A program made the position numbers and the translations under genes. 64,000 bases of DNA from Devosia sp. FKR38 (GTDB lineage Bacteria; Pseudomonadota; Alphaproteobacteria; Rhizobiales; Devosiaceae), in NCBI RefSeq assembly GCF_005222805.1, contig NZ_STGC01000005.1, positions 124,001-188,000 on the forward strand, written 5' to 3'. Under the pieces are notes generated by a model. That model was not told the origin of the DNA, ran no database searches, and saw nothing but the letters and a program-made list of their open reading frames with translations. This document shows positions 26,235 through 37,610 of the stretch, piece by piece (position 1 is the stretch's first letter; each line of letters starts with the position of its first letter).

Positions 26235-26496
26235 TAATTTTCTCATTGATTGCAATCGCTTGTGCAAGGTGCCCATTATGGGCGCCAGCGAAGCCGCTTT
26301 GATCCGGGTACGACCGGGGCGCGCTTGCCCCCACTGCCCAGGTCATCGCGATACCGCGCCGTGCTGCGGCGTCAGCGTGGTGTCAGTTTCGCTTGCTAGA
26401 ACGGGCCATTCCTGCGGCCTGCTCGCGCCGGCCCGAGCGACGCCCGCCCGCCGCGTCCGTGCCGCCTTCAATAGAACGCCCATTGCGGAACCAATG

Positions 26497-27204
26497 ATGA
26501 CCCTTCCCTACACATCCGCCCATGAAGAACTGCACTACGTCAACCGGGCCGGCTGGCTGCGGGCCGCCGTGCTGGGCGCCAATGACGGCATCGTCTCGGT
26601 ATCATCGCTGATCGTGGGCGTTGCCGCAGCCGATCCCGGTCCGGGCGCCATCCTGATCGCTGGCATCGCCGGCCTCGCCGCTGGCGCCATGTCGATGGCC
26701 GCCGGCGAATATGTCTCGGTCAGCTCGCAATCCGATATCGAGCGCGCCGACATTGCCCGCGAGCGGCAGGCGCTGATCGACACGCCCGCCGAGGAGGAAG
26801 CCGAATTGGCATCGATCTACGAGTCGCGCGGCCTGTCGCCCGCCACCGCAGCGCTGGTGGCCCGGGAAATGACCGAGCACGACGCGCTGGCAACCCATGT
26901 GCGCGACGAGCTCGGCCTGTCTGAGGTACACACCGCCAATCCGCTGCAGGCCGCTCTGGCCTCCGGGCTGACCTTCACAGCCGCTGCGGCCCTGCCGCTG
27001 ATTGCCGCGGTCCTGGCGCCCGCTGACATGATCATTCCGGTGGTGGTTGTGACAACGCTGGTGTGCCTGGCTGGGCTCGGCGCGCTGGGCGCACAGGCTG
27101 GTGGCGCACCCAAGCTCATTCCCACCGCGCGTGTGCTGTTCTGGGGGGCGGCAGCCATGGCCATCACCGCCGGCGTGGGGCGGCTGTTCGGCGTCAGCGT
27201 CTAG
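26497..27204 (+). CDS. VIT1/CCC1-family divalent metal (Fe/Mn) transporter
   Basis: 235 residues from the ATG at 26497, with GGAA 6 nt upstream; an upstream in-frame extension is non-homologous. Seen: LRAAVLGANDGIVSVSSLIVGV in the first membrane helix, GAMSMAAGEYVSVSSQSD, then a charged cytoplasmic region with Glu residues for metal binding (EEEAELASIYESRG), then three more helices. The family moves iron or manganese out of the cytoplasm. Single gene after tRNA-Phe. Confidence 0.92.
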   Translation: MTLPYTSAHEELHYVNRAGWLRAAVLGANDGIVSVSSLIVGVAAADPGPGAILIAGIAGLAAGAMSMAAGEYVSVSSQSDIERADIARERQALIDTPAEEEAELASIYESRGLSPATAALVAREMTEHDALATHVRDELGLSEVHTANPLQAALASGLTFTAAAALPLIAAVLAPADMIIPVVVVTTLVCLAGLGALGAQAGGAPKLIPTARVLFWGAAAMAITAGVGRLFGVSV

Positions 27205-27227
27205 GCGAGAATGCTGCGCCGGCCCCG

Positions 27228-29261
<2,034 letters not shown>

Positions 29262-29379
29262 GCGGCGAGCTATAGAACGCCGCCATTGCGAATTCAATCA
29301 AACCCGGCTGCGGGCCGGCCACGCTGCCGCGTGTTCGGGGCAGGCCCGCCCGGTCCAACACAATTGCCAGGCGATCCGC

Positions 29380-30696
29380 TCAGTAGAGCCGCAGGGGCGA
29401 CGAGAGCTTTCTGACAATGCCAACCACGGCCGCCTCAATTTCCGATGGCGACCTGGCCGGCAGGACATTCTTGGCATTCCCGGCGCAGTCGGACATGCGG
29501 GTCTGCAAAATGGGGAAGAGGCTTTTGGTGATGAAGTCGAAGCGCTTGTGGTCGCCGCTGCTGATCTTCCCGTATTTGGGCACCAGATATTCGGTATAGA
29601 TGAAATAGGTGCCGATTTCATTGGTGGTCAAGGATCCGCAGGCAGACTCATTGAGGGCGTAGTTCACCTCATGGGCCGCATAGGCCTTGCTCGGGGTATT
29701 GGGCGCCGCAGTTGGGTGCAGAAACCAGTCTCTGGCGTTGGTCCAGGCTTGGCCGCTCTCAACGCCGTCGGTGACGACGATGACATATTGGATGCGGTCG
29801 CCTGGCCCGTTGCCGGTCCCGTTGCGGGGAAGCTTGGTGGCGATCTGATGCAGCGCCTGCTCGATATTGGTGCCGCCATAAAGCAGGTCGAGGTTGATCT
29901 GACTCTGTGCCAGTGCCTTGACCTGCGTCAGATCGCGGGCCCGGGCGTCGCTTGGTGACAGGATTTCCGTCAGGTCATTGCTGAACCGGTAGAGGCCCAT
30001 CGTGACCTGGCCAGGAAACTGCTCGGCATTGGCCACGGCGTCCACCGCTGCGGTAACGGCGCTTCGGGCCACGTCGATACGCATGGTGGCGCCAATCGCC
30101 CTTGCATCATCATACGAAGAGCTGCCGCGCGCCTGGTCAATGTGGCAGGCAAAGGCGCATCCCGTGGCCTGTGCCACCAGCCGCTGATCCACATCGGTGG
30201 CCCCGATGCCCATCGATTGCGAGGTGTCGACCAGGATGTTGATGTTCATGTAGGAGCGCAGCGTCACCGTTGCATGGGCCTGATTGGCGATCGGCACCGT
30301 ATTGATCCCGAACAGCGACATGATCGTGGTGCGATAGGTGGCCTTGAAGCTGATCGCGGCCTCGATCTGGTTTTGCCGGATTTCGGCGTCCGGCGACACG
30401 CTGTCGAGCGTGGTGAATGCGAGATTGGAGGTGTTGGCGAGGAAGAACCCCTCGGCGCTGGCGTTGACCTGCTCCTGCGTGACCGTGGCGCCGCTTTCGC
30501 TCAATACCTGCACATCGCTGAGCGCAGCCAGCACGGCGCCATTGGCCGCCGCGCTGAGCTGCTGGCTGGCGATCAGCGCCATGCCGAGGTCGACGGCGGC
30601 CCCTGTCGCGGCCAGCACCACCGGCAACAGAAATGCCGTCAGAATGGCGAAATTGCCGGCGCGATCGCCGATGAAGCGGTGCAGCAGGTTCAGCAT
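29380..30696 (-). CDS. TadG-like protein with von Willebrand A domain
   Basis: 438 residues. N-terminal helix (about 12-36, FAILTAFLLPVVLAATGAAVD) is the TadE/TadG pilus-like anchor. A von Willebrand A domain starts near 150 with an intact MIDAS motif DTSQS at 157-161 and an internal insertion of about 100 residues. Tad proteins help assemble Flp adhesion pili on the cell surface. It overlaps the TadE gene by 7 nt. Confidence 0.88.
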   Translation of the reverse strand: MLNLLHRFIGDRAGNFAILTAFLLPVVLAATGAAVDLGMALIASQQLSAAANGAVLAALSDVQVLSESGATVTQEQVNASAEGFFLANTSNLAFTTLDSVSPDAEIRQNQIEAAISFKATYRTTIMSLFGINTVPIANQAHATVTLRSYMNINILVDTSQSMGIGATDVDQRLVAQATGCAFACHIDQARGSSSYDDARAIGATMRIDVARSAVTAAVDAVANAEQFPGQVTMGLYRFSNDLTEILSPSDARARDLTQVKALAQSQINLDLLYGGTNIEQALHQIATKLPRNGTGNGPGDRIQYVIVVTDGVESGQAWTNARDWFLHPTAAPNTPSKAYAAHEVNYALNESACGSLTTNEIGTYFIYTEYLVPKYGKISSGDHKRFDFITKSLFPILQTRMSDCAGNAKNVLPARSPSEIEAAVVGIVRKLSSPLRLY

Positions 30697-31346
30697 CGTG
30701 TCACAAACTGGTCCGATACATGGTCAAGGATCACGCCGTTTCGCATCTTGCGCACGGCGTTGACATGCAGTTCCAGGCTGGGAAACAGCCAACCCTGCAG
30801 CAGCGGGAAATAGGGGTAAGTCAAGTCAACCACGACCACAGGCGCTGCGCCAACCAGGCCAGCCCGGATGTTTTCTCCGCTCAGCGCGGTGGTATTGTCC
30901 ACAATGTCGAGCTTGCAGTGCGTATAGACGGGGTTGCTGATGATATCCTCGTACCGGAAGCTCCAAAGCACCTTTGGCACCAAAGAACACGGCGCAATCT
31001 TGCAGTCCGGGTCTGGCACGAAGCTGGCTGAAGCAAAGGCGCGGCTATAGCCATTGGCCCACTGATCGTCCCGGGGTGTCGTGGCCAGATGCGCGGTCGG
31101 ATTGACGATCATCCAGATGTCTTCCGCCACATGGCGCTCGGCCACGGTCAGCATATTGTCGCCGTCTCGGCTGAGGAACTCGGCGACCTGGATGGCGGCC
31201 TGATGGGCCCGCCGACTTTGCATGATGTAGTTCGACAGCTCGACCACACCCATGAACACGATCAGCAACAGCGGGATCACGAGTGCAAATTCGGTCGCAG
31301 CGACCGCGCGATGGTCTCGGGCCAGCCGCCGGATCAGTTTGAACAC
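30690..31346 (-). CDS. TadE family pseudopilin-like protein
   Basis: 218 residues with the TadE N-terminus: basic start, then AVAATEFALVIPLLLIVFMGVVELSNY, where Glu follows the cleavage region as in prepilins. The remainder is a soluble extracytoplasmic domain. Middle gene of three overlapping Tad-type genes; no secretion ATPase, prepilin peptidase or major pilin is in the window. Confidence 0.9.
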   Translation of the reverse strand: MFKLIRRLARDHRAVAATEFALVIPLLLIVFMGVVELSNYIMQSRRAHQAAIQVAEFLSRDGDNMLTVAERHVAEDIWMIVNPTAHLATTPRDDQWANGYSRAFASASFVPDPDCKIAPCSLVPKVLWSFRYEDIISNPVYTHCKLDIVDNTTALSGENIRAGLVGAAPVVVVDLTYPYFPLLQGWLFPSLELHVNAVRKMRNGVILDHVSDQFVTRC

Positions 31347-31981
31347 GCGCCTGCTCCGGTCAAAATAGGTTCGCGCAGAACCACGGCGCGGCTGCGAAAG
31401 CGCTTCTTGCCCTCAACCTCGATAATGTCCGCTATGGCGAACGGCGCGATGATCTGCTCATAGGGATAGGTCAACTCGACCAGCACCGTGTCCCCGCCGC
31501 ACCCCAGCGACCACAGGCCGGACAGCGGCTTGTTGCGGTAGTCGAACAGCCGACCACCGACAACGGTCGCGCCGATCTCGAGATCGTCACAGTTGAGCAG
31601 CGGTCCAAGCGCCCCACAAAGAAAATACTCCTTATACTTGCTTGCCGAACTTGCCTCGTTGGCCTTGAGCGCCAGATTGTTGGTGGCCTCCTCCAGCACA
31701 CGATCGAGATCGCCTTGAATGAAGGCCTTCACACCCACGTCTGTGCTGGCCAGCAGCACAAGCAAGAAGGGCAGCAAAAGCAGGGCAAACTCAACGGCAG
31801 TGGCGCCGGCGTTCGCCAGGGCAAAGCCCCTCAAGACGCGCAGGTGGCGTTTGACGCGTTCCCTCAGGCGAATGGCGTATGACGGCGCTGGTTTCTGCGG
31901 CAGTGCATCGCCTGCAAGGTCAGGCGACCTGCGGCAAGGAGACGATCCGGCGATCTGCTTAATCTGGCAGGCGAGATGCAC
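31334..31981 (-). CDS. TadE-like protein (start uncertain)
   Basis: Up to 215 residues from a GTG at 31981. The pilin-like helix AGATAVEFALLLLPFLLVLLAS begins near residue 59, about 45 residues further in than usual, and no ATG or good ribosome site is found between, so the true start is unclear. It overlaps the next gene by 13 nt and lies first in the unit. Role as minor pilin is inferred from family. Confidence 0.8.
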   Translation of the reverse strand: MHLACQIKQIAGSSPCRRSPDLAGDALPQKPAPSYAIRLRERVKRHLRVLRGFALANAGATAVEFALLLLPFLLVLLASTDVGVKAFIQGDLDRVLEEATNNLALKANEASSASKYKEYFLCGALGPLLNCDDLEIGATVVGGRLFDYRNKPLSGLWSLGCGGDTVLVELTYPYEQIIAPFAIADIIEVEGKKRFRSRAVVLREPILTGAGACSN

Positions 31982-32336
31982 GCGGCGTGTTCCTGGGACG
32001 GAGCAGACGGGGTTGGTCGTTCGGGCCGAACATGCAATGCAATCGTTAACATTGCTTGAAATCGCTCATGTCACGACATGCCGTCGCGCTCGCAGCCCCT
32101 CTCTCCAGGCCTTTGCGCGCTGCGCCTTGCTGCCTCGGCAGACCCTGCGCCTGTTCAATCTGCCGCTCTGGCACGCCTGCCTTGGCGCATGCGCCGGGCC
32201 TCCGGACTCAGGGCTTGGCCGCGGCGCCAATGGGTCCGGTATTGATGCGTAAGTCGCATCAATACCTCGAAACTACGCAATTCACACGCTCGTTTGGCTG
32301 GTGCATTCGATAGGCACAGCCAAGGAGTTACCGTCC
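31982..32336. other. Divergent promoter region of the Tad and PrpF operons
   Basis: No gene is supported. It holds the strong inverted repeat at 32238-32266 and must include promoters for both directions. Confidence 0.5.
32238..32266. promoter_or_regulatory. 12-bp-arm palindrome, candidate LysR-type operator
   Basis: Perfect 12-bp arms GGTATTGATGCG / CGCATCAATACC around a 5-nt centre. Its core ATGCG-N5-CGCAT satisfies the T-N11-A pattern of LysR-type binding sites. It lies 70 nt before the isomerase start, and a LysR gene sits at the far end of the same operon. With no T-tract, an operator is more likely than a terminator. Confidence 0.72.
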
Positions 32337-33410
32337 ATGCAGGACGATCTGGTCCGAATTCCATGCGTCATGATGCGAGGCGGAACCTCAAAGGGACCGT
32401 TCTTCCTCGCCAGCGATCTGCCTGCCGATCCGGCAGAGCGCAATGCCGTTTTGGTCGAAATCATGGGCTCCGGTCATCCCCTGCAGATCGATGGCATCGG
32501 CGGCGGCAACACCCTGTCGTCCAAGGTGGCCATCGTGGGGCCGTCGACCCGTTCGGACGCCGATGTCGACTATTTGTTCGCCCAGGTCCGGGTCGATATG
32601 GCCGAGGTGGATACCGCGCCCAATTGCGGCAATATGCTCTCGGCCGTGGCGCCCTTCGCCATTTCCGCCGGCCTTGTCGTCGCCAGCGATGGCGAAACCC
32701 GGGTCAAGGTGCACAATGTCAACACGGGAAAGATCATCGAGGCCCGCATCCTGACGCCGCGCGGCGAAGTGCGATATCAGGGCGATGCCAGCATTGATGG
32801 GGTGCCCGGCGATGCCGCCCCGGTCTATCTGGCGTTTCACGATGCCGTCGGCGCCAAGACCGGACGGCTGCTCCCCACTGACGCCGTCAGCGAAACCATC
32901 CATGGCCGCCGCGCCACACTGATCGACGGGGCGACCTCTGCCGTCGTCCTGTTGGCAGAGGATTTCGGTCTCACCGGGTCAGAAACGGCCCGGGAACTCG
33001 ACGGCAACGCCGATCTCATGCGTCAGCTGGAGGCCATCCGCCTGGAGGCGGGTCTGCGCATGGGTTTCGGCGATGTCGCCAATTCAGTGCTGCCCAAGCC
33101 GATCCTGATTGGGCGGCCGGGCCGGGGCGGCGATCTGGCGATCCGCTACTTCACCCCCCACACCTGCCACACTTCGCTGGCCACCACCGGCGCCGTGACC
33201 ATTGCCATGGCCGCAACGGTCGCCGGCACGGTGGTGGCACGGTCACTCAACAATTGGTCGGCTCCCGCGGAGCTGACCTTTGAACATCCCACTGGTCGCA
33301 TGACGGTGCGGGTGGAGCACCAGGCTCTGGGAAACGTGCCTGTTGTTTACGTCATGCGGACTTGTCGCCGACTGTTTGAAGGATCGGCGCTGATTCGACG
33401 AAAAGCCTGA
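32337..33410 (+). CDS. PrpF-family isomerase (4-oxalomesaconate tautomerase-like)
   Basis: 357 residues from the ATG at 32337, with AGGAG 9 nt upstream. Seen: RIPCVMMRGGTSKGPFF at the N-terminus with the conserved Cys/Arg, IDGIGGGNTLSSKVA near 53, PNCGNMLSAVAPFA in the middle, and the family's two-lobe fold. Such enzymes shift double bonds in tricarboxylates (methylaconitate, oxalomesaconate). Placement before a tripartite tricarboxylate transporter is consistent with a catabolic role on an imported tricarboxylate. Exact substrate unknown. Confidence 0.88.
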   Translation: MQDDLVRIPCVMMRGGTSKGPFFLASDLPADPAERNAVLVEIMGSGHPLQIDGIGGGNTLSSKVAIVGPSTRSDADVDYLFAQVRVDMAEVDTAPNCGNMLSAVAPFAISAGLVVASDGETRVKVHNVNTGKIIEARILTPRGEVRYQGDASIDGVPGDAAPVYLAFHDAVGAKTGRLLPTDAVSETIHGRRATLIDGATSAVVLLAEDFGLTGSETARELDGNADLMRQLEAIRLEAGLRMGFGDVANSVLPKPILIGRPGRGGDLAIRYFTPHTCHTSLATTGAVTIAMAATVAGTVVARSLNNWSAPAELTFEHPTGRMTVRVEHQALGNVPVVYVMRTCRRLFEGSALIRRKA

Positions 33411-33462
33411 ACGACCGACCAGGAGGGTCGGTTCAATCAAAACACCTAAGGGAGGAAAACTC

Positions 33463-34437
33463 ATGCTGACACTCAATCGCCGCGCCGTGGTGGCCCTGGG
33501 ACTGGCCGCTGCCCTCAGCTCTGCTGCTCCGGTCATGGCCCAGTCGGACTACCCCAACAAGCCGATCACGCTGGTGGTTTCCTATGCCGCCGGCGGCGGC
33601 ACGGACGCCATTGCCCGCCTGTTCGCCGCACGCCTCGAGCAGGCGCTCGGCGGTCGCGTCATCGTTGAAAACCGTCCTGGCGCTGCGGCCAATATCGGCA
33701 CCGAAGTGGTCGCCGGCGCCGAGCCGGATGGCTATACGCTATTGATCGGCAACCAGGGCCCCATGGTGGTCAATCCCCATCTGTTCGACCTGCCGGCCGA
33801 TCCTGCCGAGGCGCTCGATCCCATCGCCATGATTGCCGACGCCGCTTTGGTCGTCGTGGTCGGTCCCAAATTGCCGGTGCCGACGCTGGGCGAACTGGTC
33901 GATGCTGCCAAGGCGCAGCAGCTGGTCTTCGGCTCGGCGGGCAACGCTTCGGCCAGCCACCTGGCATCGGTTCTCTTCGGCCAGACCGCTGGCATCGACA
34001 TCCGCCACGTGCCCTATCAGGGTGCCGGCCCGGCGGTGAATGATCTGGTTGGCGGCCATATCGACTTCATGGTCACCACCATTCCCTCGGTGATCGGCCT
34101 GGTGCAGGACGGCACGCTGACCGCCCTGGCCGTGACCGGCAGCGCGCGCTTCGCCCAGCTGCCCGATGTCCCCACCGCCCAGGAAGCCGGCGTGGACGGC
34201 TATACCGCCTCGGCCTGGTATGGCCTGCTCGGCCCCAAGGGCCTGCCTGAGGACGTTCGCCAGCGCCTGGCCAATGCCACCGCCGAAGTCCTGTCCGATC
34301 CTGCCTTCACCGACAAGCTGGCCAATGACGGCGGCGTTCCGTCGACCCTGGTTGGTGCCGATTTTGCCGCCTACATGGCCCAGGAACGCGCCCGTTGGGG
34401 TGAGGTTGTCGCTGCCGCCGGCATTTCGGTGGAATGA
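33463..34437 (+). CDS. Tripartite tricarboxylate transporter substrate-binding protein (TctC/Bug), system 1
   Basis: 324 residues with an N-terminal signal peptide (MLTLNRRAVVALGLAAALSS, cleavage after AAPVMA). Then YPNKPITLVVSYAAGGGTDAIARL, the Bug signature where the loop binds a carboxylate, and the two-lobe fold. Binds a carboxylate in the periplasm and delivers it to TctAB. Ribosome site GGGAGG upstream of the ATG. First gene of the transporter part of the operon. Confidence 0.95.
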   Translation: MLTLNRRAVVALGLAAALSSAAPVMAQSDYPNKPITLVVSYAAGGGTDAIARLFAARLEQALGGRVIVENRPGAAANIGTEVVAGAEPDGYTLLIGNQGPMVVNPHLFDLPADPAEALDPIAMIADAALVVVVGPKLPVPTLGELVDAAKAQQLVFGSAGNASASHLASVLFGQTAGIDIRHVPYQGAGPAVNDLVGGHIDFMVTTIPSVIGLVQDGTLTALAVTGSARFAQLPDVPTAQEAGVDGYTASAWYGLLGPKGLPEDVRQRLANATAEVLSDPAFTDKLANDGGVPSTLVGADFAAYMAQERARWGEVVAAAGISVE

Positions 34438-34439
34438 CC

Positions 34440-34955
34440 ATGTCGGACCAAGCAAGCCCGCCAAGCGCGCGCTTCCCCTGGAGCCAGGATGGCCTTGCCG
34501 GCCTGGCTCTGGTGGCCTTCGGCGCCGTCATGTTCTGGGCAGGCCTGGAACTGCCCTTTGTCACCAAGAGTGGCGGCGTCGGCTCCGGCCTGCTGCCGCG
34601 TCTGCTGGCCGGCCTGGTGGTCTTGCTTGGCATCGCCCAGCTCGTGCTGGCCCATCGCCGGCCTGGGGAGGGCACCGGCAGCTGGCCACTGGCCCGCTTC
34701 CTGCCTGTTTTCGTGGGCGTGGTCGCCTTCGCCCTGACCATTCGCGGCGCCGCGATCGGGCCGCTGGCCATCCCGCCGCTGGGCATGGCCGTGGCCGCGC
34801 CGCTGGCCATCATCGGCTCGGGGCTGGCGGCCAAGGAGGCCAGGATTGGCGAGCTGGTGGTCTTTGCCGTCCTGTTGACCGCCTTCTGCGTCGGCGTCTT
34901 CCGCTACGGTCTGGGGCTCTCGATCCCCGTGGCCCCATGGTTGATCGGATTCTGA
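34440..34955 (+). CDS. Tripartite tricarboxylate transporter small membrane subunit (TctB), system 1
   Basis: 171 residues. Four hydrophobic helices are visible, near residues 17-37, 50-70, 80-105 and 120-145. I chose the ATG at 34440 (GGTGGA 6 nt upstream) over the one at 34434. TctB has low sequence conservation, so the assignment rests on topology and position between TctC and TctA. Confidence 0.88.
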   Translation: MSDQASPPSARFPWSQDGLAGLALVAFGAVMFWAGLELPFVTKSGGVGSGLLPRLLAGLVVLLGIAQLVLAHRRPGEGTGSWPLARFLPVFVGVVAFALTIRGAAIGPLAIPPLGMAVAAPLAIIGSGLAAKEARIGELVVFAVLLTAFCVGVFRYGLGLSIPVAPWLIGF

Positions 34956-34956
34956 G

Positions 34957-36465
34957 ATGTTTGATGTTTTCGCCAATCTGGGCCTCGGCTTCACCGTCGC
35001 CCTGACGCTCAAGAATATCGGCCTGTGCTTCCTGGGATGCCTGATCGGGACCCTGGTTGGCGTCTTGCCGGGCGTTGGTCCGGTCGCCACCATCGCCATC
35101 CTGCTGCCGGTCACCCTGTCGCTCGATCCGACCGGCGCGCTCATCATGCTGGCCGGCATCTATTACGGTGCCCAATATGGCGGCTCCACCACCGCCATCC
35201 TGGTCAATATTCCGGGCGAAGCCACCGCTGTGGTGACGGCCCTCGACGGTCACCAGATGGCCCGCAATGGCCAGGGCGGTCTTGCCCTCGGCCTGGCCGC
35301 AATCGGCTCCTTCATTGCCGGCACCGTGGCCACCATTGTCATCGCCGCGGTCGGCGTGCCGATGACCCGCTTCGGCCTGCTGTTTGGCCCGGCCGAGTAT
35401 TTCTCGCTGATGATCATGGGCCTGGTTCTGGCGGTCGTGCTGGCACACGGCTCCATCCTCAAGGCTGTCTCGATGATCGCGGTGGGTGTGCTGCTCAGCT
35501 GCATCGGTGCCGATATGGAAACCGGCCGTGAACGCATGACCTTCGATCTGCCCATGCTGCACGACGGCATCGAATTTGTCGTCATCGCCATGGGCGTGTT
35601 CGGTTTTGCCGAGATCTTTAAAAACCTGGCCGATCCCGAAAAGCGCGACGTCGTGCGGGGCGCGATCGGCCGGCTCTGGCCAGCCTGGCGCGAGCTCAAG
35701 GAAAACCTGGCACCCATGCTGCGGGGCACGGCGCTCGGCTCCATTCTGGGCGTCTTGCCGGGCAATGGCGCCATCCTTGGCCCATTCGCCAGCTATGCGG
35801 TGGAGAAGCGCCTGTCCAAGACGCCCGAACGCTTCGGCAAGGGCATGCCCGCAGCCGTGGCGGGGCCGGAATCGGCCAACAACGCCGGTGCCCAGACCTC
35901 CTTCATCCCGCTGCTCACCCTTGGCCTGCCGCCCAACGCGGTCATGGCCCTGATGGTGGGGGCGATGATGATCCAGGGCATCGTGCCCGGGCCGCAGGTG
36001 ATCGAGCGCAATCCCGAACTCTTCTGGGGCCTGATCGCTTCGATGTGGATCGGCAATCTGATGCTGGTCATCATCAACCTGCCCCTGATCGGCCTCTGGG
36101 TGAAGTTGCTGCAGATCCCCTATCGCCTGCTGTTCCCCGGCATCGTGGTGTTCTGCTGTATCGGCCTGTTCTCGATCTCCAACGATCCGGCGCAGGTGAT
36201 CATGGCCGCCGTTTTCGGCCTGGTTGGCTACACCCTGTTCAAGCTCGGCTTCGAGGCCGCGCCGCTGGCCCTGGGCTTCGTGCTGGGCGACCTGCTGGAG
36301 CAGAAGCTGCGCCAGGCGCTGATCATCTCCAATGGCGATCCGAGCACCTTCGTCCGCTCGCCGCTTTCGGCCGCCTTGCTGCTGGTCGGTCTGGTGGCGC
36401 TGGTCATGGCCGTGCTGCCAGCCATCCGCCGCTCGCGCGACGAGGTCTTTGTCGAGAACACCTGA
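34957..36465 (+). CDS. Tripartite tricarboxylate transporter large membrane subunit (TctA), system 1
   Basis: 502 residues and about 11 hydrophobic helices. The TctA signature is present: GVLPGVGPVATIAILLP near 29, and IYYGAQYGGSTTAILVNIPGE near 68, repeated in weaker form in the second half (GVLPGNGAILGP, GPESANNAGAQ). It is the ion-coupled permease. It follows TctB by 1 nt. Stop is followed by a hairpin shared with the LysR gene. Confidence 0.95.
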   Translation: MFDVFANLGLGFTVALTLKNIGLCFLGCLIGTLVGVLPGVGPVATIAILLPVTLSLDPTGALIMLAGIYYGAQYGGSTTAILVNIPGEATAVVTALDGHQMARNGQGGLALGLAAIGSFIAGTVATIVIAAVGVPMTRFGLLFGPAEYFSLMIMGLVLAVVLAHGSILKAVSMIAVGVLLSCIGADMETGRERMTFDLPMLHDGIEFVVIAMGVFGFAEIFKNLADPEKRDVVRGAIGRLWPAWRELKENLAPMLRGTALGSILGVLPGNGAILGPFASYAVEKRLSKTPERFGKGMPAAVAGPESANNAGAQTSFIPLLTLGLPPNAVMALMVGAMMIQGIVPGPQVIERNPELFWGLIASMWIGNLMLVIINLPLIGLWVKLLQIPYRLLFPGIVVFCCIGLFSISNDPAQVIMAAVFGLVGYTLFKLGFEAAPLALGFVLGDLLEQKLRQALIISNGDPSTFVRSPLSAALLLVGLVALVMAVLPAIRRSRDEVFVENT

Positions 36466-36472
36466 CCAATTG

Positions 36473-36499
36473 GGATCGCCGGCGCTGCTCCGGCGATCC
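36473..36499. terminator. Bidirectional hairpin between tctA and lysR
   Basis: 10-bp stem GGATCGCCGG / CCGGCGATCC with a 7-nt loop, placed between two convergent genes and touching the LysR stop codon. No T-tract. Confidence 0.55.
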
Positions 36500-37410
36500 T
36501 AGTTGGCGTCATCGGGCCATTGCTGCATCAGCCGGTCGACGAACTGCTGCGCCGGCGGCGACAGGCTGAAATTGCGGCGCTTGATGATGCCGATCGTCCG
36601 CGACAGGGCCGGCGCACGCAGGGGGCGCGTGGTGATGATGGGGTGGCCGTTCATCGGCGTCGCCAGGCGCGGCAGCACCGATATGCCCAGCCCGGCCTCG
36701 ACAAAACCCAGCGATGTCGACAGATGCGTGGTCTCGAAGAACCAGTTGATTTTCAGATTTGCCCGCGCCAGCGCGGCGTCCAGCAGCGTTCGATTGCCGC
36801 TCGAGCGGTCCACCGTGATCAGCCTGTGGCCATACAGATCGGCCCATTCCACCTCCTCCTTGGCCATCAGGGGATGGTCCTTGAGCGCGGCCAGCACGAA
36901 CGGATCCTCCCCCAGCGGCAGGAACTCGAGTTCGGAACTGCCGGCGCCCATGAAATTGATGCCGAATTCGGCCTCCCCGCGCGACACCGCGTCGACCCCG
37001 GCATTGGCCGTCAGGTCCAGCACCCGGATGCGCACGTCGGGGAAGTCGGCATTGAACGCCTTGATGAACGACGGCAGGAAGTAGAACGCCGCCGTGGGCA
37101 GGCACGCCATGGTGATCAGCGCCGCGCGCCGCACGCCGATGTCGCGGAACGAGAACAGCGATGAATCGAACTCATCGAGCAAGCGACGAGCCAGCGGCTC
37201 CAGTTCGCGGCCGATGGCGGTCGGCGCGACATGCCGCGTGGTGCGCTGGAACAGCTGCGCGCCCACGGTGGCCTCAAGCTTCTGGATGCGGCGGGACAGG
37301 GCCGGCTGTGACATGTTCAGCGCATCGGCTGCCCGCCGGAAGTTGGACAGTTCCATCAGAACGATAAAGGCCCGAAGGTCCAGCGTGTCGCAATTGAAGA
37401 TCACAGACAT
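36499..37410 (-). CDS. LysR-family transcriptional regulator
   Basis: 303 residues from the ATG at 37410, the family's usual length; the frame extends to 37530 without homology. N-terminal helix-turn-helix (LSNFRRAADALNMSQPALSRRIQKLEATVG), then a periplasmic-binding-like effector domain. It faces the PrpF-Tct operon and is the probable regulator of it through the palindrome at 32238. The start is uncertain, since GGGAG is only 1 nt before this ATG. Confidence 0.93.
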   Translation of the reverse strand: MSVIFNCDTLDLRAFIVLMELSNFRRAADALNMSQPALSRRIQKLEATVGAQLFQRTTRHVAPTAIGRELEPLARRLLDEFDSSLFSFRDIGVRRAALITMACLPTAAFYFLPSFIKAFNADFPDVRIRVLDLTANAGVDAVSRGEAEFGINFMGAGSSELEFLPLGEDPFVLAALKDHPLMAKEEVEWADLYGHRLITVDRSSGNRTLLDAALARANLKINWFFETTHLSTSLGFVEAGLGISVLPRLATPMNGHPIITTRPLRAPALSRTIGIIKRRNFSLSPPAQQFVDRLMQQWPDDAN

Positions 37411-37610
37411 GCTCCCGCTTAGGGCCTGGGTTCGAACGGACGATTCCGATGTCCCGGGGCTATTGTAGGCATGTTCGCCCGCGATGAAAGTGCTCTGCAC
37501 CCTGTTCAGCGGCATCGCGCTGGCACACACTGTGCGCCAGTGTCGTGCCCGGGGGAGTCGGTTGTCGCGCGGACGTCGCCCGCGCCGGCCTGCAGCAGGA
37601 GAATGCGTCC

